64,000 nt of DNA from Farysia itapuensis (Eukaryota > Basidiomycota > Ustilaginomycetes > Ustilaginales > Ustilaginaceae). Positions 38,007-46,679 of the stretch are shown in pieces (position 1 is the stretch's first letter; the number at the start of each line of letters is the position of its first letter). Location: assembly GCA_023212645.1 (NCBI GenBank), contig JALBYC010000013.1, forward strand, positions 248,001-312,000. The letters are read 5' to 3'. Position numbers and translations under genes: made by a program. A model generated the notes under the pieces. It searched no databases. It saw nothing but the letters and a program-made list of their open reading frames with translations, and was not told the DNA's origin.

Positions 38007-38564
38007 GACCGCTGACCCTGCTTGCTGTGAGAGGATCAAGAGGCAGTCCAGTCTCGGTTGTCAGTTGTCACTTTGCATGCTATCAGTGTGAGTTTCAGCT
38101 GTTCCGAATCTGCCGAATATCGGAAAGAATTCTGTTAGACTGCCGTAGTTCTATTTTCAGGCCTTCAGGGTCCCTTGCTCTCACTTGTTCCGTGTAACCA
38201 GAATCATGTTCTTCCAGCCTGACTGGTTGCCTTTGCTCGACTCGCTGCACGCTCTAGAGAAAAACCAGCAGAGGGGGAAAGGCACCACCAGGGCTGTGCA
38301 AAAGCCATCTGGATCGATCTTGCCTTCACTTGTTGTTCCCGATGGTGTGCGATGAGGAATCACAATGTGTTGCTTTCGCACGATTGACGCGTGTGAGCTC
38401 TTTACGCGAAATGAAATCAAATGACAAACGTGTGAGTGTCCGTGTCGTGATGGACGTGCCATGCCGAATTCCTTTCAGGGCGCAGAAAAGGACAAGAGCG
38501 CAGGTCGTGTGCAACCTTTCCCCTTTATCTTCCTACCCAGCCTCCTTTTTATCTGTGGACAAAC
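38007..38564. promoter_or_regulatory. Divergent promoter region, MDV1 / CDC6
   Basis: 558 bp. TGTTAGACT is at 38133-38141, 127 bp before the MDV1 ATG. Closer to CDC6, an ACGCGT box (38387-38392) and an ACGCGAAA box (38404-38411) stand 17 bp apart, about 155-178 bp before the CDC6 ATG. The second lies within CTTTACGCGA (38400-38409), whose reverse complement TCGCGTAAAG recurs before CHK1. ACGCGT is the MBF (MluI cell cycle box) core that drives G1/S genes in other fungi. Confidence 0.6.
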
Positions 38565-41525
38565 ATGCCTCTCACTCGTGCACTGTCTGCCCAGAATACG
38601 CAGCAGCAAGCGTGTGCTCCTGGCTTGAACGACGCTCCCCTGAAACCCAAGATGCTGGCCCTGGCACCTCGACCCAACGCCGGTAGCCGCAACGTCAGCT
38701 CGCCGTGCATTTTGCAGGCAAGCTACGGTGCTCAACCCCCTTCGGCAGCTTCGGGAGGCAAGCCCAGTGGTAGACGCATGGGTAGCAGCATCAGCTCGTG
38801 CAGCTCTCGCCGCTCCCTCCTCGGCTCTTCAGAATTTGGTGACTCTTCCGGCGAAGAGGACGACGAGGGTCGCAACCACAACGAGCGCGGTGCACATCGC
38901 AGGCTTGGCGGCTGCTTTTCCTCCTCTCAGACAGCTCCCCACCCGGACGACAGCAACAAGGAGAACGTTGCCCCCTTCCGTTGTGCTTCCGACGATGTAC
39001 TTCAGCAAGAAGCACGCAACATGCAGGAAGAGCAAGCCCTGCAACGCACCACACGCTCTCGTACATCAAGCCTCATGGAACGTCCCGGCTTCTCTCCCCC
39101 TCGTCGTCGCTTCAGTCGAGGCTCGGCTTCGTCTGACTACTCAGTCACCAGTGGTAAGTTTGAATCGCGAAATCGGGCAAATCGTTCTTCCCGATCAGCG
39201 CTCGCATGCTCACGACGCGCCAATTTACGCGTCCCTGGCGCGCCCACGCTGCGAATTTCTGGCGAAAGCGTTGATTTGGATTCTGACACCTTTTTGTGCT
39301 TCTTTTCCTTTACAGCTCTCACCACCCCGCGAAGATTGGCAAGAACACAGTCCGACAACATGCTCTTTTCTTCGCCGTCATCGTCGCGCACTGTCATGTC
39401 TAGTCCGCGCAAACGCTCCAGAGACGAGATCGATGCGTCTGCGCCCAGCACAAGGGCGCGTCTGGCGGCACCCAAGGCTTTTGACCTCTGTCGCTCTTCA
39501 TCCCCGGCACCCCTTGACGATGAGGACACGTTCCCTGTCTCCTCACAAGCCTCTACGCAATGCCCTTCTCTCTTTGACTCGCTCAGTGTGACGGAAAGCT
39601 ACTGCACCCCCATGTCATCCTGCTCTTCCTCTGACACCGCCTCAGACCGCGACGTGACGCCGCCTACCCTCCTCAAAACACCTATCGAGACTGAAACGTA
39701 CTCTAGCATCTACGCTCATGCACGCTCCCTGCTGCGCTATGCGGCTGGCGTTGACCCTGCCGAGACCGAGTCGGGACTGACCATCTCTTCCGCTGCTACT
39801 CTCGCTTCGGGATCGCACGTCAAAGTCGTAGGTCGAAATTCGGAACGCCTCGCTATCCAGCTCTTCCTCCAACAGCGTTTGCATCTGTTCCCCTCTGCTC
39901 CACAACAAGCTGCGGCGAGCAAGGTGGAGTTGGACGGCGATGTTGACTCGGCCTGTCTGTATGTCTGCGGTCTGCCTGGAACGGGCAAGACGGCCCTCGT
40001 CCGTTCCGTGCTCAACAGCCTTCCTACTTCCCGCTCCGCGCTGCCGCCACGCGTCGCGTTTGTCAACTGTATGACTCTCTCACATCCACGTCTGGTGTTT
40101 GGCAAGGTGCTCAAAGCTCTCGGCTCCGACGCTGCCGACAACCAGCCAGACACGGTGGCAGAAGCCGCACTCTCGACCCTCATCCGGGACGGAGGTCAGC
40201 GCATTCTCATCGTACTCGACGAAATGGACCACCTGCTGCACAGTCGTGCGCACCAAAATATCCTCTACCGCCTCTTTTCCTGGGCCAACTCGACCAACGA
40301 CTCTGCATCCTCATCCAGCTGCAGTCTGATTGGAATTGCCAACTCACTCGACCTGACGGAACGATTCGTACCACTCTTGGCCAGCAAGGGCGCCTCGCCT
40401 GCGCTGCTGCACTTCCGACCATTCGAAGCGTCTGAGATTGTCTCGGTCATTCACGATCGTCTTTCTGGCCTTCGATCGCGCTACGACCTCGAACAGGAGG
40501 TGCACATGCAAGACACGCAGAACGATACACTACCGCTCTTTACACCGACAGCGCTCGAACTACTGTCCAAAAAGATCGCTGCCGCTACCGGTGACCTGCG
40601 AAAGGCGCTGGACGCAGCACGACTAGCCGTGGAGTTGGTCGAAACCGAGCAGCGCAAAAAAGCACAAGCTCAGCAGCAGCTCGCCGATGAAAAAGCAGCA
40701 GCGGCGGCGGCTACAGAGAACGGCGACGCTACTGCCGCTACGACGATGGCGGGGGCGAATCGATCCAAGCTTTTGTCGCATCTGACTCGCGAGAACGCCC
40801 CGCGCGTTGGACCGAGCCAGATTCTCAAAGTGCTCTCCTCGGTGCTGGGTTCGCCGAACCTTTCCAAGATCCGCAGTCTGGGTGTACAGCCCAAGTTGGT
40901 GCTGCTTGCCGCGTTGGTGGCACTCGCTCGTTGTGAGCAGGGTCTGGCCGTGCTGGGCACGGCTGGAAGCAAGTTTTCCAAGTCGACAGCGACCGGCGTC
41001 GCCAGCTCGACTGGGTTGAGGATCTTTGACGTCGAGTGTACCTACAAGGCCTTGCTGCGGTCCGACGACGGTGTCTTCTCGGCGCTCGAGGGAAGCGAGC
41101 TGCTGGGCGTGTTTGATATGCTGGAAGTCAACGGTGTGATTCGCATCTCGTCGGACGCCGCTGACGGTTGCGCGACCTCGAGCGCCGGAAGTGGATCGTT
41201 GGCGGTGAGCAACAGTGTCGTCAGCCCATCGGGCAAACGAGCAGCCAAGAAACAGCTGCTGGCCAGCAACCGTGTCGTTCACCTGGCCATGAACGCCGAC
41301 GACATCCAGCGTGGAATTTGCACCCCAGCCCCCTCCCACACCCCTTCCGCAGCCACAACAGCCTCCAGCACCATCATCGCCGACACCATCTCCAACATCT
41401 ACTTCCGTGAAAAGGAACGCGCAGTCAAGGCGAAATCCTACCACAGCATCGCACAGGAAACCGCGCGCATCCGTAACGAGGAACTCGGCGGCGGACGCAT
41501 GGCCGTCCCCGCCTGCGACCTCTAG
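38565..41525 (+). CDS. CDC6: Replication licensing ATPase Cdc6
   Basis: Two exons, 38565-39153 and 39316-41525, 932 residues. The 162-bp intron (GTAAGT, TTCTGACAC branch, pyrimidine tract, TTTACAG) is stop-free and in frame; splicing joins SVTS to ALTTPRRL and so creates a consensus CDK site (TPRR). Another is SSPRKRSR in a basic nuclear-signal stretch. AAA+ features: Walker A GLPGTGKT (from residue 415), Walker B LIVLDEMD (D498, E499), sensor 1 IGIANSLDLTERF, sensor 2 region TGDLRKALDAAR, then a winged helix. Cdc6 works with ORC to load MCM helicase in G1. Orc1 is the nearest alternative but would carry a BAH domain, which is absent. Pairs of MBF-like boxes precede the gene. Confidence 0.9.
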   Translation: MPLTRALSAQNTQQQACAPGLNDAPLKPKMLALAPRPNAGSRNVSSPCILQASYGAQPPSAASGGKPSGRRMGSSISSCSSRRSLLGSSEFGDSSGEEDDEGRNHNERGAHRRLGGCFSSSQTAPHPDDSNKENVAPFRCASDDVLQQEARNMQEEQALQRTTRSRTSSLMERPGFSPPRRRFSRGSASSDYSVTSGKFESRNRANRSSRSALACSRRANLRVPGAPTLRISGESVDLDSDTFLCFFSFTALTTPRRLARTQSDNMLFSSPSSSRTVMSSPRKRSRDEIDASAPSTRARLAAPKAFDLCRSSSPAPLDDEDTFPVSSQASTQCPSLFDSLSVTESYCTPMSSCSSSDTASDRDVTPPTLLKTPIETETYSSIYAHARSLLRYAAGVDPAETESGLTISSAATLASGSHVKVVGRNSERLAIQLFLQQRLHLFPSAPQQAAASKVELDGDVDSACLYVCGLPGTGKTALVRSVLNSLPTSRSALPPRVAFVNCMTLSHPRLVFGKVLKALGSDAADNQPDTVAEAALSTLIRDGGQRILIVLDEMDHLLHSRAHQNILYRLFSWANSTNDSASSSSCSLIGIANSLDLTERFVPLLASKGASPALLHFRPFEASEIVSVIHDRLSGLRSRYDLEQEVHMQDTQNDTLPLFTPTALELLSKKIAAATGDLRKALDAARLAVELVETEQRKKAQAQQQLADEKAAAAAATENGDATAATTMAGANRSKLLSHLTRENAPRVGPSQILKVLSSVLGSPNLSKIRSLGVQPKLVLLAALVALARCEQGLAVLGTAGSKFSKSTATGVASSTGLRIFDVECTYKALLRSDDGVFSALEGSELLGVFDMLEVNGVIRISSDAADGCATSSAGSGSLAVSNSVVSPSGKRAAKKQLLASNRVVHLAMNADDIQRGICTPAPSHTPSAATTASSTIIADTISNIYFREKERAVKAKSYHSIAQETARIRNEELGGGRMAVPACDL

Positions 41526-41671
41526 ACCCTCTCCCCCACTTCCATCGTGTATTTCCCCCCTTCCAAATTGTCTCAAACTAGCATAGCATGGGTTTTGGCG
41601 CACTAAGATATCAACAATTTTGTTACAGCATTTTATCATCCAGTGCGTAGCTCTCTGGTGTTGGGGGAGGT

Positions 41672-42592
41672 TTAGGCACGTTGGCGTTGTCGTGCGCCGA
41701 TGGTTTTGAGATTGGCGTAGACTTTGCCGGGGGGACTGCCGCGGATGAGTGCGACGACGGCGTCACGGGCAATCTTGATGTTGCTAAAGTTGCCCAAGAT
41801 GTGAATCTTTGTATCCGCAACGACGAGGCGGGTACGACTTGCGTTTTCAATCGCGAACCGAGTGCGACCGTCTTTGCCTGCGATTCGACCAATGGCACGG
41901 GACAAGTTATCGCCATGCAATGTCTTTACGTCTTTGATCTCAAACGTGTCGACAAACAGGTCGTCCATACGCAGAAGAGCGATGGCGTCGTCTGCTTCAA
42001 ACCCCATGGCAAAGGCTTTGACAAAGTCAGCCCCCTTTTGAAGCATCCCCTGCTCAGTCGTGTACTGACTCGACTTGAGTTCTACGCATCGCTTCGGCAC
42101 ATTCATCCGCACTTGCAGACCCGCCATTTCCACCAACGGCGTGTAGATCTTGTGCCATTCGTTCTTGAGCGGTGTCAGTCGATGCGATGGAATCGGAATC
42201 TTGCGCAGTTGTCCCTTGGCCACGGCCGTAAGTGCCTGCGCTGCCTGCTCGGACAACGGCTTGAACTGTGGTTTGCTCGCATCCCCCTTTGGCACCGCAC
42301 TTTCAGCAACAGTGGCAGGAGCAGCAGACGATCCAATCATCACATCATCATCGTCCACCTCCATACCACCACCACCGACTCCATTTGCGGAGGCGTCAAG
42401 ATCCGCCATCAGGTCTGCATCCTCCTCATCGTCCGACGTTTCCATCCCAAAGGGTTTGCTATGCTTGATCGCCGCTGCATCTTGCGACCCGGAAGCCACT
42501 ACCGCAGCCTTTGTTTTCGTCGATCCTCTCTTCGCTCTGACAGACGAAGACGATGCCGTTGGCGCTGCTGACTTGCTCGGAGTAGCCACCAT
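41672..42592 (-). CDS. PNO1: Pre-rRNA processing KH protein Pno1/Dim2
   Basis: 306 residues from ATG 42592 (GCAATGG, good context). The frame stays open to 42727 through a 12-bp tandem repeat but only from TTG. An acidic, low-complexity head is followed by the conserved core: IPIPSHRLTPLKNEWHKIYT, VRMNVPKRCVELKSS, GADFVKAFAMGFEADDAIAL and DDLFVDTFEIKDVKTLHGDN. The KH domain ends SNIKIARDAVVALIRGSPPGK. Pno1 binds pre-18S rRNA near the site D cleavage, escorts Nob1 and is required for 40S maturation. Length and ending match the family well. It converges on CDC6 with 146 bp between stops. Confidence 0.96.
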   Translation of the reverse strand: MVATPSKSAAPTASSSSVRAKRGSTKTKAAVVASGSQDAAAIKHSKPFGMETSDDEEDADLMADLDASANGVGGGGMEVDDDDVMIGSSAAPATVAESAVPKGDASKPQFKPLSEQAAQALTAVAKGQLRKIPIPSHRLTPLKNEWHKIYTPLVEMAGLQVRMNVPKRCVELKSSQYTTEQGMLQKGADFVKAFAMGFEADDAIALLRMDDLFVDTFEIKDVKTLHGDNLSRAIGRIAGKDGRTRFAIENASRTRLVVADTKIHILGNFSNIKIARDAVVALIRGSPPGKVYANLKTIGARQRQRA

Positions 42593-43233
42593 TGCTGCTG
42601 CTGTTGTTGTAGATAGGCGGGAAGCCAACCTCTCTCGCAGCCGCCAAATCTCCAAAAAATTCTCCAAAAAATTCTCATTTCCAAGAAAAAATCCAGCTTT
42701 CACAATCTGACACTCTTCGCTCGACAAAAACTTGTATCACTGTGAATGGCGCACACGGGATGGGAAGAAACGCTAGTTCAGCTATGATGGCGCGTATGTG
42801 TGTGAGTGTGTGTGGAGATAGAGGTGGAGCAAGCTAAGAAAAGTTCGCAAGATCAAAGCGAAGTTCAGACCCGCCGACATCCGCAAGAGGAAAAATCGAC
42901 AAGCAACTTTCATCGGCCCGGAGATTGTGACCAAGACGCGAAGTAAGGAAGCAGCAACCGACCGGGATAGTTGGACGAGTATGCAGCTGTGTGGGGCATC
43001 GCGGTTTGGCTTTCACTTGCGTCTGACTTGCTTGCCCCACCAAGAGAAAAACTTGAACAAGAAGAAAGGGGGAGGAAGGAGAGAGAGAGTGTGTGCCTGC
43101 CGTGACAAGCGGGTATAACTTGTCCCGCGTTCACGCTGCAGTTTTGGTAGGATTGCGACAGACTAGGACGCCGGGAGCCAAGTGGTTGTTGGGGGAGAAA
43201 ACAAAAGAGGAGGGGGAGACCAGACAGGAGCTC
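42593..43233. other. Intergenic region, PNO1 promoter and PAB1 terminator
   Basis: 641 bp between two minus-strand genes. Close to PNO1 there is a 12-bp tandem repeat TCTCCAAAAAAT (42649-42672), probably in its 5' leader. A GT run is at 42794-42815. The remainder, including A/G-rich sequence up to the PAB1 stop, shows no convincing gene on either strand. Confidence 0.5.
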
Positions 43234-45204
43234 TTAGGCCTCGGTAGTCTCGGCCTCGCCACCACCAGCAGCAGCAGCGGCGGCAGCAGCATCGGCATCA
43301 GCCTGCTGGTACTCTTTGAGAACTTCGAGCGCCTCGTTGACCTTGGCTTCCAGTGCGTCGCTCTCCTCGAGCAGGTGAAGCAACTCGGTCACGGGAAGCT
43401 CGAGAATCATGCCGGTCAGCTTACCAGCAAGCTCGGGTTGAGTTTCAGCCACTTTGGGGTAGATGGCCTCGCCGAGCATCTGCTTCTGTTCTTCCGGGCT
43501 GGCCTTGGCAAGAGCGCCGGCGTTGAGCGTGCCGGGCTGGTCTTCACCCTGAGCTCGACCGGCGGGTCGACCACCGGCGATACGAGCGGGCATGGGCTGT
43601 CCTTGACCGGGGACGGGCTGACCGGCAGGTCGTGGAGCACCGTTGACCGGAGGTCGAACACCCGAGGGAAGCGATCCAGGTCCACCAGCAGCGTTGGGAG
43701 CGCCACGCGGAGGTCGTGCAGGTCGGTAGCCTTGAGGCATCATACCGGCAGGGAACTGACCCGGCTGGCCGTAAGGGCCCATGGGCATACCCTGAGGCAT
43801 CATGCCCGCAGGTGCATAGCGGGGTCGAGGGACCATGCCACCTGGCTGGCCGGGGAACGCGCCTGGCTGAGGGTAATACATGGCAGGACCCGGGTAGCCC
43901 ATGCCCTGAGCAGCAGCCTGCTGTTGAATTCGCAGCTGGTTGCGCTGCATGACTTGGGCCTCGAGCTGCTGTCGTCGGTCATCCTTTCGTTGGGCGAGAG
44001 CAACGTACAGAGGACGGTTGTCGAGCATCTTGCCGTTCATCTCCGAGACAGCCTTGTTGGCCTCTTCGGGAGCGTTGTAGCAAACGAACCCAAATCCACG
44101 AGAAACGCCCGAAGGTGCACGCATGATCTTGCACGAAGTAATGGTGCCAAAGGGAGCAAACTCCTCGCGCAGTCGTTCGTCGTCGTACGACTCGGGAATG
44201 TTTTTGAGGTACAGGTTGACACCCTGGTACTTTGCCAGCTTTTCGTTTCGGGCAGCTTCATACGATCGGCGAAGCTCCTCCTCCCGCTCGTTCTTCTTCT
44301 GCGCACGGGCAACAAAGAGAGCCTGACCCTTGAAGTCCTTCTCGTGAAGCTCGTCGACGGCCTTCTGAGCGGCTTCGTGGTCTTCAAAGTTGACGAAACC
44401 GAAACCCTTGGACTTGCCCTCTTCGTCGCGCTGCAGAACACAGGACGTGATCTTGCCATACTGCGAAAAGAGGTTCTCAAATTCCTCATCGGTAGCTTCC
44501 AGATCGACGTTCTTGCAGTAGATGTTGGTGAACTTGGCTCGGTTCTCCTCAATCTTTTGCTGTCGCTCCTTGCGGGGGACGTGGTGACCGACAAAGACCT
44601 TTTTGTCGTTGAGCAACATGCCGTCGACGTGCTCAATGGCGGCGTTGGCAGCCTCAGCGGTTTCGTAGTGAACGAAACCGTATCCGAGCGAGCCATTTTC
44701 ACCCGTGGCTACCTTGCAAGAAAGAATGTTGCCAAAGGCAGCAAAGGTGTCGTGAAGAGCCTTGTTGTCGATCTGGTGGTCAAGGTTTTTGATGAAAATG
44801 TTACCCTGACCGGTGCGTCGCAGCTGGGGGTCTCGCTGAGACCACATGATTCGGCAGGGGCGGCCTCGGATGAGCGAGTAGTTGAGCTGCTCCAGAGCCT
44901 GCTCTCCGTCGGCGGCGTTGATAAAGTTGACGTAGGCGTAGCCAAGCGATCGTCGGGTCACGGCGTCTCGGCATACACGGATGCTGGCAACAGGGCCAAT
45001 CATGCTGAAGATTTCAAACAGCATAGCCTCAGTAACGGCAAAGTCCAGCTCGCCGACATAGAGCGAAGTGTTGTTGGTGGCATCGGTGCTCTGGCTGGTG
45101 GTGGTGGTGGTGTTTGGGGCGGTGCCGTTGCCAGTAGCCTGCTGCTCAGCAGCGGCGGGAGCGGCCTCGGCGGGTGCAGCGGCAGGAGATTGAGTTGAAG
45201 ACAT
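43234..45204 (-). CDS. PAB1: Poly(A)-binding protein
   Basis: 656 residues from ATG 45204. After an Ala/Thr-rich head come four RRMs at about 46-122, 134-210, 226-303 and 328-405, each with RNP1/RNP2 (SLYVGELD / LGYAYVNF; NIFIKNLD / GYGFVHYE; NIYCKNVD / KGFGFVNF; NLYLKNIP / RGFGFVCY). A Pro/Gly/Met/Gln linker follows, and the C-terminal MLLE domain (KQMLGEAIYPKV...TGMILELP) binds PAM2 peptides. The protein coats poly(A) tails and bridges to eIF4G in translation. Codon use is strongly biased, which also leaves a 701-codon open frame on the opposite strand. The tail ends in a run of alanines and glutamates. Confidence 0.98.
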   Translation of the reverse strand: MSSTQSPAAAPAEAAPAAAEQQATGNGTAPNTTTTTSQSTDATNNTSLYVGELDFAVTEAMLFEIFSMIGPVASIRVCRDAVTRRSLGYAYVNFINAADGEQALEQLNYSLIRGRPCRIMWSQRDPQLRRTGQGNIFIKNLDHQIDNKALHDTFAAFGNILSCKVATGENGSLGYGFVHYETAEAANAAIEHVDGMLLNDKKVFVGHHVPRKERQQKIEENRAKFTNIYCKNVDLEATDEEFENLFSQYGKITSCVLQRDEEGKSKGFGFVNFEDHEAAQKAVDELHEKDFKGQALFVARAQKKNEREEELRRSYEAARNEKLAKYQGVNLYLKNIPESYDDERLREEFAPFGTITSCKIMRAPSGVSRGFGFVCYNAPEEANKAVSEMNGKMLDNRPLYVALAQRKDDRRQQLEAQVMQRNQLRIQQQAAAQGMGYPGPAMYYPQPGAFPGQPGGMVPRPRYAPAGMMPQGMPMGPYGQPGQFPAGMMPQGYRPARPPRGAPNAAGGPGSLPSGVRPPVNGAPRPAGQPVPGQGQPMPARIAGGRPAGRAQGEDQPGTLNAGALAKASPEEQKQMLGEAIYPKVAETQPELAGKLTGMILELPVTELLHLLEESDALEAKVNEALEVLKEYQQADADAAAAAAAAGGGEAETTEA

Positions 45205-45688
45205 CCTTTTACCTGTTAACAGCGAGAAGCAGATCGAAGTAGATTTGGGATGAAGAGGAAAGAGGGGGAGGAGTCTCTTTTCCAGTCGATGGGAGGATTT
45301 GGTATTTTTTTTCTATGGCAACAAGACAGAAAGTCAGTCAACAGAACATCTGCTGTGCAGCGCCTTGGACGACGTACTGTTTTTATATAACCCTGTGCGA
45401 GATCTCTTTGGTATGAGCCTGGAGAATCTCGTTGAACAAGAGCAAAGGAACTGTTTTTTGTGGTTTTTTGAGCGAGTTTTTTGGAGAGAAGGAAGGAAGG
45501 AGGCAGTCTGCACATTTGGGCCCACATACCACCATACCCGCGAAGAAAAAACTGCGAGAAAAAATTTCTATTTCCCTTGACTCAGATCACGCGCCAAAAG
45601 CTCAAAAAGGGTTAAAGGGAGGACAAGTCCATAGTTAGATTAAAAGTGGTGGGTGTATTTGGGTAAATTTTGCTTTTGGTGGCAATGA
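45205..45688 (-). promoter_or_regulatory. PAB1 promoter and leader; GrpE terminator
   Basis: 484 bp between two minus-strand genes. Read on the minus strand: a TATATAAAA box lies at 45381-45389, placing transcription start near 45350 and giving a leader of about 145 nt. An A8 tract (45305-45312) would lie in that leader, about 100 nt before the ATG. Three A6 tracts (about 45453-45482) lie upstream of the TATA box and look like a poly(dA:dT) promoter element. The sequence beyond 45600 is AT-rich and should belong to the GrpE gene 3' end. Confidence 0.5.
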
Positions 45689-46381
45689 CTATGACTGCAC
45701 AACGCCTACTTCGGCTGCTCGGAGAAGTCGGTCTTTGATCTTGTATCCAATCTTGCTGCATTCCAGCACGGTGCCCGGCTCTTTGCCTGGCACAGGTGCT
45801 TGGTATAGCGCTTCGTGTTCTTTCGGGTCAAACTTCTCGCCTGTGGGATCAAATTGGACAATGCCGTGAGTGCGCAGCATGTCGAGCATTGACTTGGACG
45901 TAAGATCGACTCCAGAAAACAAATCGGCAACCACTCTACGTGGGTCTTTGATGTCGAGATCTTTGGGTGCCGTCCTGAGCTCTTCTGGGACAGATAGCAA
46001 TGCCAAATGCAGAATGTCGAGCGTATTTGTCAAATCCCGCGCCAGTTTGGTGATAGCAACGTCTCCGGCCTGCGCCTTTTCGTCTCTAGACCGTCTTTGC
46101 AAATTCTGGTAATCAGCTTTGCCATACAGGATGGCTTCTTGTAGCTCTTTAATTTTGGCGTCTCGTTCTTTTAGCAGCTGTGCGTGCTCTTCTTGTCCTT
46201 CACTCTTTGCGTCGGTGGCACCCATGGCTTCTCCTGACACCTTGTTCTCTTCCTCTGCCTTCTTCTTTTCGTTGCGCAAAGCATACGACGTGGTAAACGC
46301 ACGAGCGGCAGGAACAGCGTGTCGTGAAGACGACGCTACTTGGAGAGCCCGTCCAAAATGACGAGGCAAAAAGAGCGACAT
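45689..46381 (-). CDS. MGE1: Mitochondrial GrpE nucleotide exchange factor
   Basis: 230 residues from ATG 46381. Residues 1-35 form a mitochondrial presequence (SLFLPRHFGRALQ, then RAFTTSYALRNEKKK). A long coiled coil (LLKERDAKIKELQEAI) and the GrpE body follow: YGKADYQNLQRRSRDE, VAITKLARDLTNTLD, LRTHGIVQFDPTGEKFDP, HEALYQAPVPGKEPGTV and IGYKIKDRLLRAAEVGV. The signature HGI..FDP.GEKFDP..HEA is diagnostic. Mge1 drives ADP release from matrix Hsp70 in protein import and folding. It is divergent from the CTL-type transporter gene, with the recurrent TGTTAGACT 80 bp before its start. Confidence 0.96.
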   Translation of the reverse strand: MSLFLPRHFGRALQVASSSRHAVPAARAFTTSYALRNEKKKAEEENKVSGEAMGATDAKSEGQEEHAQLLKERDAKIKELQEAILYGKADYQNLQRRSRDEKAQAGDVAITKLARDLTNTLDILHLALLSVPEELRTAPKDLDIKDPRRVVADLFSGVDLTSKSMLDMLRTHGIVQFDPTGEKFDPKEHEALYQAPVPGKEPGTVLECSKIGYKIKDRLLRAAEVGVVQS

Positions 46382-46679
46382 GATTGATGGAAGAAGAGGA
46401 TCCCGAGGTGGAGAAAGAAGGAAGAAGAATTTACGCCGGAAAGAAAAAACAGCAAATTCATGTTAGACTCGCATCAATGCTTACCGGCCGAATGACTGGC
46501 TGAGTCGCGTGTGCGGGTGTAACTTATCAGCACTGTAGGACCCTTGCAGGCTTGACTCGATTGTGATTGCGCCGCCCATCCGCATCAAGCTCCACTTTGA
46601 TCCGCAATCAGCATCCACGATCCCCCCAACCCCCTCGTCTGGCAACGCTTCCTAGATACATGTAGGCCAGCATACCGAG
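46382..46679. promoter_or_regulatory. Divergent promoter, MGE1 / PNS1-like transporter
   Basis: 298 bp. TGTTAGACT is at 46461-46469, 80 bp from the MGE1 ATG and 211 bp from the transporter ATG. The MGE1 leader (minus strand) is a long pyrimidine-rich stretch without AG for about 60 nt, so the CTAAC inside the motif does not act as a branch site for a leader intron here. Confidence 0.5.

Noticed and set aside
43093..45198. 701-codon open frame on the plus strand across the whole PAB1 gene
   Set aside because: It is the antisense shadow of a highly biased gene: the translation is a Leu/Val/Gly/Ser mixture without domains, and the true protein on the other strand has four RRMs and an MLLE domain.
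46461..46469. TGTTAGACT explained as an intron branch site (its reverse contains CTAAC) in 5' leader introns
   Set aside because: In the MGE1 leader no AG follows for about 60 nt after the motif, and two plus-strand genes carry it in the opposite sense, so a general branch-site role does not fit.
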